A stretch of 20,718 nucleotides of DNA from an uncultured Planctomycetaceae bacterium (GTDB lineage Bacteria > Planctomycetota > Planctomycetia > Pirellulales > UBA1268): NCBI GenBank assembly GCA_903885855.1, contig CAISKG010000527.1, positions 1 to 20,718 of the forward strand, in the 5' to 3' direction. Below, in pieces: positions 6,975 through 15,372 of this stretch. The position numbers were made by a program, and so were the translations under genes. Position 1 is the first letter of the stretch, and every line of letters starts with the position of its first letter. Below the pieces are notes generated by a model, which ran no database searches, had not been told where the DNA came from, and saw only the letters and a list, made by a program, of their open reading frames with translations.

Positions 6975-9194
6975 TCAGGGACGGAGCTGCCAGGCCAGGG
7001 CGAGCACGATCGCCAGCACGCCCACCACGCCCGCCAGGGCGTAGCGCTGCAGCAGGCCCGACTGCAGCCGCCGGGCGACGGCGCCCCAGGTGCCGGGCAC
7101 GCGGCCGATGGCGTCCACGGCCGCGTCGACGACGTACCGGTCGACGAGCGCCGCCACCAGGGCCAGCGCCTCCAGCGGCTTGACGATCGCCACCCGGTAG
7201 AGCGCGTCGAAGTAGAAGGTGTTGGCGAGGATCGGGCCGAGCGGGCCGAGCCACCGCGCCGTCGTGGCCGAGTCGCTGCGGCGCCCGTAATGGCCGATGG
7301 CCGCGACCGCGATCCCGATGGCCGCGGCGAGCGTTCCCTGGATGGCGAGGTCGAGATGGAAGGCGTGCGGCACCGCGGTGGCCACGATCGCCGGGGCGGA
7401 GAGCGACGGCGTGGCCGCCAGGAACCTCCCCAAGGCGTCGGTGACGAACAGCACGAGCCCCGCGCCGGCCGAGAGCACCGCCAGCACCATCAGCGGGCCG
7501 GTCATCTCGCGCGGTGATTCGTGGGCGTGGTGGCCCGCCTCCTCCGGCACCCGCAGGGGCCCGGTGAACGTCATGAACACCGCCCGGAAGGTGTAGAACG
7601 CCGTCAGGCCGGCGGTGAACAGCGACATCCAGTAGAGCCACTGGAAGGTGGCGGGGCGGTCGAGCGCGTCGAGGCCCACCGCGTCGCCGGCGGCGCCCCG
7701 GGGGGCGGCGTCGGAGCGGTACGACGCGGCGCGGAAGGGGCCCGCCGCGGCGTCGGGCAGGGCCCCTCCGGCGACGCGCACCTCGGCGTGGTCGGAGGCA
7801 TGGGCGGCGGGATGGGCCTTGGAGTGGAGGGCGGCGAGGATCTCGTCCTTGCTGAAGAAGCCGGCGAACGGCACCACGCCCGCCAGCGCCGCGGCGCCGA
7901 TCACGAACGTGAGCGCCGTCACGGGCATCAGCTGGCGGAGGCCGCCGAAGCGCCGCATGTCGATCACGCCCCCCATGGCGTGCATCACCGAGCCGGCCCC
8001 GAGGAACAGCAGCGCCTTGAAGAAGGCGTGCGTCACGAGGTGGAAGATCGCGGCGGTGAATCCGAGCATCGTGCCGGTGCCGAGGGCCGCGAACATGTAG
8101 CCGAGCTGGCTGATCGTGGAATAGGCGAGGACGCGCTTGAGGTCGTTCTGGACCGTGGCGATGAGCGCGGCGACCAGCGCCGTCGTGGCCCCCACGATCG
8201 ACACCACCGTGAGCGCCCCGGGGCAGCCGATGAACAGCGGCGCCGAGCGCGTCACGAGGTACACCCCGGCGGTGACCATCGTCGCCGCGTGGATCAGGGC
8301 GCTGGCGGGCGTGGGGCCCTCCATGGCGTCGGGCAGCCAGACGTGGAGCGGCACCTGGGCGCTCTTGCCGCAGGCGGCCAGGAGCATGAGCAGGCAGATG
8401 GCCGTGCCCACCGCGCCCCCCACGTACCCGGCGGCGTCGGAGAGCCGCGTCTGGCCGAGGATCCCCGGCACGATCGTGCCGTCGGCGGTGTAGGTGTCGT
8501 GGAAATCGAGGGTGCCGTAGGTCATCCAGAGGAGGAAGGTGGCGATCGCCAGGCCGAAGTCGCCGACGCGGTTGACGAGGAAGGCTTTCTTGGCGGCCCT
8601 GGCCGCCTGCGGCTTGGAGTACCAAAAGCCGATGAGCAGGTAGCTGCAGGCTCCCACCGCCTCCCAGAACACGTACACCAGGAGGAAGTTGCTCGCGGCC
8701 ACGAGCATCGACATCGAGAACACGAACATCGCCACCAGGGCGAAGAACCGCGGGTAGCCGGGATCGCCGTGCATGTAGCCGATGGAGTAGATCGCCACGA
8801 GCAGCCCGACGCCGGTGATGATCACCAGGAGCGTGGCGGTGAGCGGATCGACGCGCAGCGACACCGGGATCGAGAACGGCGCGGTGGCCGTCGCCGCGCC
8901 CCCCAGCGGGGTGCCGGAGGCCGTGTCGGCGACCCCGGCGTCGGCGACGGTGGCCCAGTTCCACAGCGTCGTGATCACCTCCACCGGCCGGGAGGGCTCG
9001 CCGTGGCCGCCGCGCACGTCGGCCGCGGTGCCCAGGAGCACCAACGCCGCCACGGCGGCCGCGGCCCCGATGCCGGCCAGGGCCGGGAGATGGGCCCGGG
9101 GACCGAGCCGGCGGCCGAGGAGCACCGTGGCGATCGCCCCCAGGAGCGGCAGGAGCGGAACGAGCACGACGAGGTGGGAGATGGAGAGCGACAT
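6975..9194 (-). CDS. nuoL: NADH-quinone oxidoreductase subunit L (antiporter-like)
   Basis: The distal antiporter-like pump of complex I, carrying the long lateral helix at its C-terminus. It has 739 residues against about 613 in E. coli. The TM5 Glu is E178 in F-W-E-A-V-G, followed by C-S-Y-L-L-I-G-F-W-Y. The TM7 Lys is K277 in C-G-K-S-A-Q-V-P, followed by L-H-V-W-L-P-D-A-M-E-G-P-T-P. The F-F-S-K-D-E-I-L motif ends at residue 453. Two insertions explain the extra length: a loop at about 60-105, and about 60 hydrophilic residues at 457-516. The C-terminal part (about 600-739) includes the segment expected to form the lateral helix and the final anchor. The start is ATG 9194, 57 bases after nuoK, without a clear Shine-Dalgarno sequence. 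Confidence 0.97.
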   Translation of the reverse strand: MSLSISHLVVLVPLLPLLGAIATVLLGRRLGPRAHLPALAGIGAAAAVAALVLLGTAADVRGGHGEPSRPVEVITTLWNWATVADAGVADTASGTPLGGAATATAPFSIPVSLRVDPLTATLLVIITGVGLLVAIYSIGYMHGDPGYPRFFALVAMFVFSMSMLVAASNFLLVYVFWEAVGACSYLLIGFWYSKPQAARAAKKAFLVNRVGDFGLAIATFLLWMTYGTLDFHDTYTADGTIVPGILGQTRLSDAAGYVGGAVGTAICLLMLLAACGKSAQVPLHVWLPDAMEGPTPASALIHAATMVTAGVYLVTRSAPLFIGCPGALTVVSIVGATTALVAALIATVQNDLKRVLAYSTISQLGYMFAALGTGTMLGFTAAIFHLVTHAFFKALLFLGAGSVMHAMGGVIDMRRFGGLRQLMPVTALTFVIGAAALAGVVPFAGFFSKDEILAALHSKAHPAAHASDHAEVRVAGGALPDAAAGPFRAASYRSDAAPRGAAGDAVGLDALDRPATFQWLYWMSLFTAGLTAFYTFRAVFMTFTGPLRVPEEAGHHAHESPREMTGPLMVLAVLSAGAGLVLFVTDALGRFLAATPSLSAPAIVATAVPHAFHLDLAIQGTLAAAIGIAVAAIGHYGRRSDSATTARWLGPLGPILANTFYFDALYRVAIVKPLEALALVAALVDRYVVDAAVDAIGRVPGTWGAVARRLQSGLLQRYALAGVVGVLAIVLALAWQLRP

Positions 9195-9251
9195 GGCGGT
9201 GGCGGGCGGATGACGGGCCGGAGGGATGCGGTGCGGGACGGGCGGCGGGAA

Positions 9252-9695
9252 TCAGACGTGCTCGCGCTCGAGCGTGTGGGAGGCGTCCTCGGGCGGGCGG
9301 ACACCCGCCGGCGTGAGCGTGGGCCAGGTGGGGCCCGCCGCGTCCCCCTCCGGGAGTTCCCGATCGATGACCCGCGGCAGGGTCTCCTCGCGCAGCGACT
9401 GCCACGCCGCCGCATCGAGGCGCCCGGTGCGGGCGAAGGCCTGCAGCACGAACACCAGCGCCACCGCCGCCTCGCAGGCCGCCACGGTGAGGACGAACAC
9501 CGTCAGCACCTGGCCGCCCCAGTCGCCGTGGTAGCGGCTCCAGGCCACGAGCGTCACCGACACCCCCTGGAGCATCAACTCGGCGCACAGGAACATCACG
9601 ATCAGGTTCCGGCGCGTGAGGATCCCCACCAGCCCCAGGCAGAACAGCCCGGCGCCGACCAGCAGCGCGTTGATGAGGAGCGGAGCGGGGATCAT
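9252..9695 (-). CDS. nuoK: NADH-quinone oxidoreductase subunit K, with an extended C-terminus
   Basis: A small membrane-arm subunit with three helices that forms part of the proton path between NuoJ and NuoN. Helices lie at about 5-25, 31-52 and 62-88. The two buried Glu residues are present: E39 in C-A-E-L-M-L and E75 in A-C-E-A-A-V, matching E. coli Glu36 and Glu72 with the same spacing of 36. The protein has 147 residues, while most family members have about 100. The additional residues (about 104-147) are hydrophilic and rich in Pro, Glu and Thr. The start ATG overlaps the nuoJ stop (ATGA). A 57-base gap precedes nuoL. Confidence 0.96.
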   Translation of the reverse strand: MIPAPLLINALLVGAGLFCLGLVGILTRRNLIVMFLCAELMLQGVSVTLVAWSRYHGDWGGQVLTVFVLTVAACEAAVALVFVLQAFARTGRLDAAAWQSLREETLPRVIDRELPEGDAAGPTWPTLTPAGVRPPEDASHTLEREHV

Positions 9696-10459
9696 GCGGC
9701 CTCCCTTCCAGACTCGGCGGCGGCCTCGCCGCGCGACACGACGGCGATCGCGCCGACGAGGGCCACCAGGAGGAGGATCCCGGCCACCTCGACGGAGAAC
9801 AGGTGGCGGCCGAAGAGCTCCGCGCCCAGGCGGGCCACTTCGTCGCCGGCCTCGGGCGACACGGGCGCCGCGGAGCCCGAGGCGATGGCGTCGGCCCGCG
9901 ACGGCATCCGGCAGCAGGCGGGGGGCTCGATGGCCGAGAGACGGCCGATCGACATCGACAGCAGGCCCAGGAGCACCGCGCCGGCCGACGCGGCCAGCAT
10001 CGGCTCGTTCGTGACGCGGTCGTAGGGGGCCATGCCGGAGGGCTGCGCGAGCATGAGCACGAAGAGGAACATCACGAGGATCGCCCCCGCGTAGACGACG
10101 ATCGTCGCCACGCCGAGGAACTGCGCGCCGAGCGTGAGCAGGACGCCGGCCACCCCGGCGAGGGCCATCGCGAACCAGATCGCGGCGTAGACCGGCGAGC
10201 GGGTGACGACCGTCGCCAAGCCCGAGACCAACGCCACGGCCGAGACGGTGAGGAACACGCCGTTCTCACCGACGCTCCCCAGCGAGCGGCCGGTGGCGGC
10301 GAAGCCCACCAGCGCCAGCGCGCCCAGGAGGATCCCCAGGCGCCGGGAGGCGAGGGTGTCGGACGACTTCGGGAGGAGGAGCCAGAGGGCCGCCGCGAGC
10401 ATGGCGACGCTGGCGGCCAGGAGGAGGCCCGACGGTGCCGGGACGGTGGCGGGATCCAT
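9692..10459 (-). CDS. nuoJ: NADH-quinone oxidoreductase subunit J, with an N-terminal extension
   Basis: A membrane-arm subunit of complex I that carries the conserved pi-bulge helix. The signature Q-F-L-G-V-A-T-I-V-V-Y-A-G-A-I is at residues 113-127, continuing into V-M-F-L-F-V-L-M-L. The last helix is in S-V-E-V-A-G-I-L-L-L-V-A (222-233) and beyond. The protein has 255 residues against about 184 in E. coli. The extra length is an N-terminal part of about 65 residues with two hydrophobic stretches (11-29 and 41-57), plus a 35-40-residue polar loop containing a Cys-Cys pair (182-183) before the final helix. The start ATG shares one base with the nuoI stop (TGATG), and this supports the long N-terminus. 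The stop overlaps the nuoK start. Confidence 0.95.
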   Translation of the reverse strand: MDPATVPAPSGLLLAASVAMLAAALWLLLPKSSDTLASRRLGILLGALALVGFAATGRSLGSVGENGVFLTVSAVALVSGLATVVTRSPVYAAIWFAMALAGVAGVLLTLGAQFLGVATIVVYAGAILVMFLFVLMLAQPSGMAPYDRVTNEPMLAASAGAVLLGLLSMSIGRLSAIEPPACCRMPSRADAIASGSAAPVSPEAGDEVARLGAELFGRHLFSVEVAGILLLVALVGAIAVVSRGEAAAESGREAA

Positions 10460-11052
10460 CAGGCGTGGCCCCCCGTGGCGTGGCCATGCCCGGCGCCGCC
10501 GCCGTGGCCGATCGTCGCCATCCCCTGCGCGGCGAGGGTCTTGGACTTCATCGGCTCGGCATCCTTCGTCATGTCGTAGACGCTCAGCAGCTTCTCCTTG
10601 TCGAAGACCATCTCCTCGCGGCTCTTGCCGGTGAGGTCGAGGAGGCTGGTGAGCTCGATGGCGTCGACCGGGCAGGCCTCCTCGCACATCCCGCAGAAGA
10701 TGCAGCGCAGCTCGTCGATCGCGAAGCTCTCCGGATACTTCTCCCGGTCGGGCCAGGGGCTCTCGGCGGCGACGATGTCGATGCAGTGCGCCGGGCAGGC
10801 GGTGGCGCAGAGGAAGCAGGCCACGCACTTCACGCGCCCGGCGTCGTCGCGGTTGAGGCGGTGCACCCCGCGGTAGATCAGCGGATTGCCCACGGTGGGC
10901 CGGACCTCGGGGTAATTGACGGTCACCTTGCGGCTGACCATGTGCCGCGCGGTGATCGCCAGCCCCTGCACGAAGAGGGGGAGGTAGAGCCGCTCGGCGA
11001 GGCCCAGCGGCTTCTCCTCGAGCCAGGTGATGGCGGGATCGGTGGGTTTCAT
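10459..11052 (-). CDS. nuoI: NADH-quinone oxidoreductase subunit I (8Fe ferredoxin-like)
   Basis: Carries the two [4Fe-4S] clusters N6a and N6b, which pass electrons from NuoG towards cluster N2 in NuoB. It is a peripheral-arm subunit on the cytoplasmic side. The protein has 197 residues. The two cluster motifs are complete: Cys76, 79, 82 and 86 followed by Pro, and Cys117, 120, 123 and 127 followed by Pro. An amphipathic N-terminal helix lies at about 16-36. The C-terminal 20 residues are Gly/His-rich with four His (183, 189, 191, 196), which is not usual for this subunit. The start ATG overlaps the nuoH stop (ATGA), and the stop shares one base with the nuoJ start. Confidence 0.97.
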   Translation of the reverse strand: MKPTDPAITWLEEKPLGLAERLYLPLFVQGLAITARHMVSRKVTVNYPEVRPTVGNPLIYRGVHRLNRDDAGRVKCVACFLCATACPAHCIDIVAAESPWPDREKYPESFAIDELRCIFCGMCEEACPVDAIELTSLLDLTGKSREEMVFDKEKLLSVYDMTKDAEPMKSKTLAAQGMATIGHGGGAGHGHATGGHA

Positions 11053-12335
11053 CGGCTGCCTGCCGTCTCGGCGAGGGGGAGCTCCCCGGCGGCGATGCCG
11101 CGCTCGACGTCGAGCGGGTCGCGGGCCAGGATCGGGGTGTTGTCGGTGCCGGAGGGGGTGAAGACGCCGGCCACGATCCAGCCGACCAGACAGGCCGCCC
11201 AGGGGAGGGCGACCGCGACGGCGCGGGCCGTCCCCGGGCCCAGCGCCGCCTCGAGCGCCGGCCGGTATTCCTCCACCGCCGCCACGGTGACGAGGTTCAC
11301 CAGGCCCAGCGGCAGCATCACCTTCCAGGCCAGGCTCATCAGCTGGTCGAAGCGGAAACGCGGCCAGCTCCAGCGCACCAGCATGAAGAACACGATCACG
11401 GCCAGGATCTTCGCCGACAGGATCGCGAACCGCAGCAGCGCCTGCACCCAGCCGATGTCGTCCGACGCGCCCGTCACGCCCCACAGGTGCCAGCCGCCGA
11501 GGAACAGGATCACGATCAGGAACGCCGCCGTCACCATGTGGAGGAACTCGGCGACGAGGAACAGCAGCAGCTTGATCCCCGAATACTCGGTGTGGTAGCC
11601 CCCCACCAGCTCCTGCTCCGCCTCGGGGAGGTCGAAGGGGAGGCGGGCGGCCTCCGCGAAGCTGGCCACGAGGAACACGATGAAGCCCAGCGGCTGGGCC
11701 AGCGCGTACCACACGCCGGTCTTCGCCTGGGCGGTGATGATCGCGTCGAGCTTGAGCGAGCCGGCCGCCAGCACCACCCCGAGGAGCCCCAGCCCCAGCG
11801 GGATCTCGTAGGCCACCAGCTGGGCACTCGACCGCAGCCCGCCGAGGAAGCCGTATTTGTTGTTGCTCGCCCAGCCGCCGAGGAGCACGCCGTAGACGGC
11901 GATGCTCGAGAGGGCGAAGACCCACAGCACCCCCACGTCGAGGCCCGGCGCCACGAGGAAGGGCACCGGATCGGGGAGGCCGGCGATCCCCAGCGGGGGC
12001 AGGACGCTTCCGAAGGGAATCGCGGCGAAGATCGCCAGCGAGGCCGCCAGGATCACCAGCGGGGCGGCGTTGTAGAGAACGCGGTCGACGTGCCCCGGGG
12101 TGAAGTCCTCCTTGAGGATGATCTTCAGCCCGTCGGCCAGAGGCTGCCCCAGCCCGAAGAGGCGGATCTTCGTGAGGGGGATGCCGACGCGGTTGGGCCC
12201 GCGCCGGTCCTGAACCCAGGCGGCGATCCAGCGCTCGAGGAGCACGAGGTACGCCGCCGCGGTCATCAGGCCGCCGACGAGGAGGGCGATCTTCACGAGC
12301 GCGGCCAGGGCCGCGGGGGAGGGGAGGAATTGCAT
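11049..12335 (-). CDS. nuoH: NADH-quinone oxidoreductase subunit H
   Basis: A membrane subunit that forms the quinone-access chamber with NuoB and NuoD and links quinone chemistry to the pump. Its E-R-W-I-A-A-W-V-Q-D-R-R-G-P-N-R-V-G motif is at residues 34-51. The acidic loop P-E-A-E-Q-E-L-V-G-G-Y-H-T-E-Y-S-G is at 237-253. The F-D-Q-L-M-S-L-A-W-K stretch comes before the eighth helix. The length is 428 residues against about 325 in E. coli. Part of the surplus is a C-terminal region from about 355 onward that adds one more hydrophobic segment (about 371-392) and a polar tail. The start at ATG 12335 is 45 bases after the nuoG stop, with no strong Shine-Dalgarno sequence. The stop overlaps the nuoI start. 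Confidence 0.97.
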   Translation of the reverse strand: MQFLPSPAALAALVKIALLVGGLMTAAAYLVLLERWIAAWVQDRRGPNRVGIPLTKIRLFGLGQPLADGLKIILKEDFTPGHVDRVLYNAAPLVILAASLAIFAAIPFGSVLPPLGIAGLPDPVPFLVAPGLDVGVLWVFALSSIAVYGVLLGGWASNNKYGFLGGLRSSAQLVAYEIPLGLGLLGVVLAAGSLKLDAIITAQAKTGVWYALAQPLGFIVFLVASFAEAARLPFDLPEAEQELVGGYHTEYSGIKLLLFLVAEFLHMVTAAFLIVILFLGGWHLWGVTGASDDIGWVQALLRFAILSAKILAVIVFFMLVRWSWPRFRFDQLMSLAWKVMLPLGLVNLVTVAAVEEYRPALEAALGPGTARAVAVALPWAACLVGWIVAGVFTPSGTDNTPILARDPLDVERGIAAGELPLAETAGSR

Positions 12336-12380
12336 GGCGGATGATGGGGGGCGACGGGGCGGACGGGCCGCCCTCCCGGG

Positions 12381-13997
12381 CTAGCCTCCGGCGAGTTGCT
12401 CGACGCGCAGATCGACGCCCACCGGCGGGATCTCCCCGCCGAGCACGGCGAGGGTGGTGCTCGACTCGGCGATCTGCCGGCGCACGGCGTGCGGATCGTA
12501 GAGGCCGCGACGGCCGAGCATGTTCCAGTAGAGCCGCCCCTCGGGCCACACGCCCGCCGGCGGCCGGATCGCCGCGTCGAACGTCTGGGCGCGGTGCGCG
12601 ACGTTGACCCACGTCCCGGCACGCTCGGCGAAACCGGCGGCGGGGAGGAGCCAGGTGGCGCGCTTCCCCAGCGCGGAATCGAACAGATCCTGGACGACGA
12701 GCGTCCGCAGGCGGTCGAAGGGAGCGGCGCCGGCGTCGTCGATCCAGGGGCCGGGATACCCGGCGGTGACCCAGGCGGCGTCCACGCCCCCGTCGGCGAC
12801 GGTGCGGACGAGGTCGTCCCAGCCGCGCAGCTCCTCCTCGTAGAGCCGCAGCACCGCCTCCACGCCGCGGCGGTTGGGGCACTTCTCGGCGCGGATCGTG
12901 AAGCCGGCCGGGAAACGCTCGTCCTCGCCGCGCACGGGCACGTGGCCCAGGTGGAGCGCGGCGCGCGGGTCGATCGACCGGGCGACGGCGCACAGCATCC
13001 AGGCTTCCTCGACGGTGAGCATCGGGGAGATGGCGACGGCGAGCCGGGAGCCCTCGAGCTCCGCACGGAGGCGGGTGACGACGTCGTGCCACTCCGCCGG
13101 CTCGCGCTCCCCCGAGGCCGACACCGCCCGGCCGGGGGCGAGGAGCCGGTCCGGGGCGTGGAGATGGTGCCAGCCGTAGCGGCCATCGTCGCACATCCAC
13201 CAGGTGTTGACGTGCGGGTTGTCGCGCGGCTTGAGGCGGTAGACGGTGTCCTGGTTGTGCTCGGTGTGGATCGAGCAGCCCGCCGAACAGCCGCCGCAGA
13301 CGTTGGCCTCGCGCTTCAGGAACCAGACGCGCTGCTGGTAGAGGAAGTCCTTGTCGCCGAGGGCGCCCACCGGGCAGAGGTCGACGACGTTGCCCGAGAG
13401 CTTGTTGTCGAGGGGGAAGCCTGGGAAGACGTCGATCTCCTCCTTCGACCCCCGGTTGGCGACCATCAGCTCGGCCGTGCCGGAGACCTCGCGCGTGAAG
13501 CGCACGCAGCGCGTGCACATGATGCAGCGGTCGACGAACAGCGTCACCGTGGGCCCGACGTCGCGGCGCCGGCTGTGGAAGGGATTGAGATCGGTGCGCC
13601 GTTCCGGCTGGCCGTGCTGGAAGTGGTAGTCCTGGAGGAGGCACTCCCCGGCCTTGTCGCAGATCGAGCAGTCGATCGGATGGTCGATGAGGAGCGCCTC
13701 CTCGACGCGGGCCCGGCTGTCGCGCACCAGCTTGGAATCGGTGACGATCACCGTCCCGTCGCGGGCCGGCGTCTGGCAGCCGGGCACGAGCTTGGGGACC
13801 ATCGTGATCTTGCCCGTGGCGGCGTCGCGGGTGCCGGTCTCCACCAGGCACATCCGGCAACTGGCCACCACCGAGAGCCCCGGATGCCAGCAGTAATGGG
13901 GGATCTCCACCCCCGCGCGGCGCGCGGCCTCGATGCAGTTGAGGCGCTCGTCGGCCCCGATCTCGATCTCGTGTCCGTCGACGATGACTGTGGGCAT
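12381..13997 (-). CDS. nuoG: NADH-quinone oxidoreductase subunit G (short form with N1b, N4, N5 and N7 sites)
   Basis: The large Fe-S subunit of the NADH module, which wires electrons from NuoF to NuoI. Ligands for [2Fe-2S] N1b are Cys36, 47, 50 and 74. The His-Cys3 cluster N5 has His106, Cys110, 113 and 119. Cluster N4 has Cys158, 161, 164 and 208. A fourth set, Cys234, 237, 241 and 269 (C-x2-C-x3-C-x27-C), matches the off-path cluster N7 known from E. coli and Thermus. The protein has only 538 residues, whereas many NuoG proteins have 680-910. The part after residue 277 is a shortened molybdopterin-oxidoreductase-like domain that seems to lack the C-terminal cofactor-binding section. The gene has an intact TAG end and no sign of a frameshift. 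It starts 18 bases after nuoF. Confidence 0.95.
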   Translation of the reverse strand: MPTVIVDGHEIEIGADERLNCIEAARRAGVEIPHYCWHPGLSVVASCRMCLVETGTRDAATGKITMVPKLVPGCQTPARDGTVIVTDSKLVRDSRARVEEALLIDHPIDCSICDKAGECLLQDYHFQHGQPERRTDLNPFHSRRRDVGPTVTLFVDRCIMCTRCVRFTREVSGTAELMVANRGSKEEIDVFPGFPLDNKLSGNVVDLCPVGALGDKDFLYQQRVWFLKREANVCGGCSAGCSIHTEHNQDTVYRLKPRDNPHVNTWWMCDDGRYGWHHLHAPDRLLAPGRAVSASGEREPAEWHDVVTRLRAELEGSRLAVAISPMLTVEEAWMLCAVARSIDPRAALHLGHVPVRGEDERFPAGFTIRAEKCPNRRGVEAVLRLYEEELRGWDDLVRTVADGGVDAAWVTAGYPGPWIDDAGAAPFDRLRTLVVQDLFDSALGKRATWLLPAAGFAERAGTWVNVAHRAQTFDAAIRPPAGVWPEGRLYWNMLGRRGLYDPHAVRRQIAESSTTLAVLGGEIPPVGVDLRVEQLAGG

Positions 13998-14015
13998 GGG
14001 GGATCCGAGGCGGGG

Positions 14016-15371
14016 TCAGTGGGCGGCGACGATCGGCAGGGCGGGAACGGGATCGGTGACCATCCAGCCGCCGGGATTGGTGCGCTTGATGTAGTCCTCG
14101 AACTCCCCGCGGAACTTGGCCACGGCGTTCTTGATCGGCCAGGCGGCCCCGTCGGCGAGCCCGCAGATGGTGGAGCCGGGCATCATCCCCATCGTGGAGC
14201 CGATCTCGGCGAGCAGTTCGATGTCCTTGAGACGCCCCTTGCCGGCGCGGATCCGCTCGAGCATCCGCAGCGACCAGGCGGTGCCCTCGCGGCAGGGGGT
14301 GCACTGCCCGCACGACTCGTGGGCGAAGAAGCGGCAGGAGTTGTGGAGGAAGTCGACGATGCTCACCGTCTCGTCGATGACCACCACCGCGGCGGTGCCC
14401 AGGCCGAGGCAGCCGACCTTCCCCGGCCCCGCGAAGTCGAGCGGGGTGTCGAGCTCGGCCTCGGTGAGCAGGCCCATGGAGATCCCGCCCGGGATCACCG
14501 CCTTGGCCCGCCGCCCCTTCCACACGCCGCCGCCGTGTCGGTCGATCAGCTCGCGGGCCGTGATCCCGAGCGGCGCCTCGTAGCAGCCGGGGCGCTCGAC
14601 GTGGCCGGAGAGGCAGTAGAGCTTGGGGCCGTAGCTGCCGGGGTCACGCGGATTGGCCGGATCGGCGGGCACGCCGATGGAGCGGAACCACTCCACGCCG
14701 CGGCGGAAGATCTGGGCCACGCAGGCCATGGTCTCGATGTTGTTGACCACCGTCGGCTTGCGGAACAGCCCCTCGATGGCCGGAAAGGGGGGCTTGATGC
14801 GCGGCCAGGCGCGCTTCCCCTCCAGGCTCTCGATGAGGCCGGTCTCCTCGCCGCAGATGTAGGCGGCGGCGCCGCGGTGGAGCTGGATGTCGAGGGAGAA
14901 TCCGGAGCCGCGGATGTTCTTCCCCAGATAGCCGGCGGCGTAGGCCTCGTCGATCGCCCCCTGGAGCCGGTGCCATGCACGGGGATATTCGTAGCGCAGG
15001 TAGAGGTAGGCGGTGGAGGCGCGGGTGGCGAACGAGGAGAGGATGATCCCCTCGATCACCTGATGCGGGTCGTCCTCCATGAGGATCCGGTTGTTGAACG
15101 TCCCCGGCTCGCTCTCGTCGGCGTTGATGCAGAGGTAGATCGGGCCGGGGTGATCCTTGGGGAGGAAGGTCCACTTGAGCCCGGTGGGGAAGCCCGCGCC
15201 GCCGCGGCCGCGCAGCCCCGAGGCCTTCACCATCTCCACCACCTCGGCCGGCTGCTTCTCCGCCAGCACGCGCACCAGCGGGGCGTAGCCGCCGCGCGAC
15301 TCGTAGCTCCGCAGCAGGTGGCCGTCCGGGACGCCGACGGCCTCGAGGAGGACGGTCTCGTTGGTCGCCAT
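14016..15371 (-). CDS. nuoF: NADH-quinone oxidoreductase subunit F (NADH/FMN subunit)
   Basis: Binds NADH and FMN and starts electron transfer through [4Fe-4S] cluster N3. The protein has 451 residues. The glycine-rich G-R-G-G-A-G-F-P-T-G-L-K-W is at 55-67, followed by N-A-D-E-S-E-P-G-T at 83-91. The flavin-site motif C-G-E-E-T-G-L is at 173-179. The N3 ligands are Cys354, 357 and 360 in C-G-Q-C-T-P-C-R-E-G, with Cys403 as the fourth. The start is ATG 15371, one base after the nuoE TGA; an in-frame ATG at 15389 would add six residues inside nuoE and is less likely. The partner is NuoE, encoded directly upstream. All expected functional residues appear intact. Confidence 0.97.
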   Translation of the reverse strand: MATNETVLLEAVGVPDGHLLRSYESRGGYAPLVRVLAEKQPAEVVEMVKASGLRGRGGAGFPTGLKWTFLPKDHPGPIYLCINADESEPGTFNNRILMEDDPHQVIEGIILSSFATRASTAYLYLRYEYPRAWHRLQGAIDEAYAAGYLGKNIRGSGFSLDIQLHRGAAAYICGEETGLIESLEGKRAWPRIKPPFPAIEGLFRKPTVVNNIETMACVAQIFRRGVEWFRSIGVPADPANPRDPGSYGPKLYCLSGHVERPGCYEAPLGITARELIDRHGGGVWKGRRAKAVIPGGISMGLLTEAELDTPLDFAGPGKVGCLGLGTAAVVVIDETVSIVDFLHNSCRFFAHESCGQCTPCREGTAWSLRMLERIRAGKGRLKDIELLAEIGSTMGMMPGSTICGLADGAAWPIKNAVAKFRGEFEDYIKRTNPGGWMVTDPVPALPIVAAH

Positions 15372-15372
15372 G

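Noticed and set aside
7521..10025. Plus-strand open frame of over 800 codons opposite nuoL, nuoK and nuoJ
   Set aside because: Same effect: antisense to three clear membrane subunits, with a charged low-complexity translation.
12381..13997. NuoG as a frameshifted pseudogene
   Set aside because: The protein is short, but all cluster ligands are present, the frame is uninterrupted to a normal stop codon, and the next gene follows at a normal distance.
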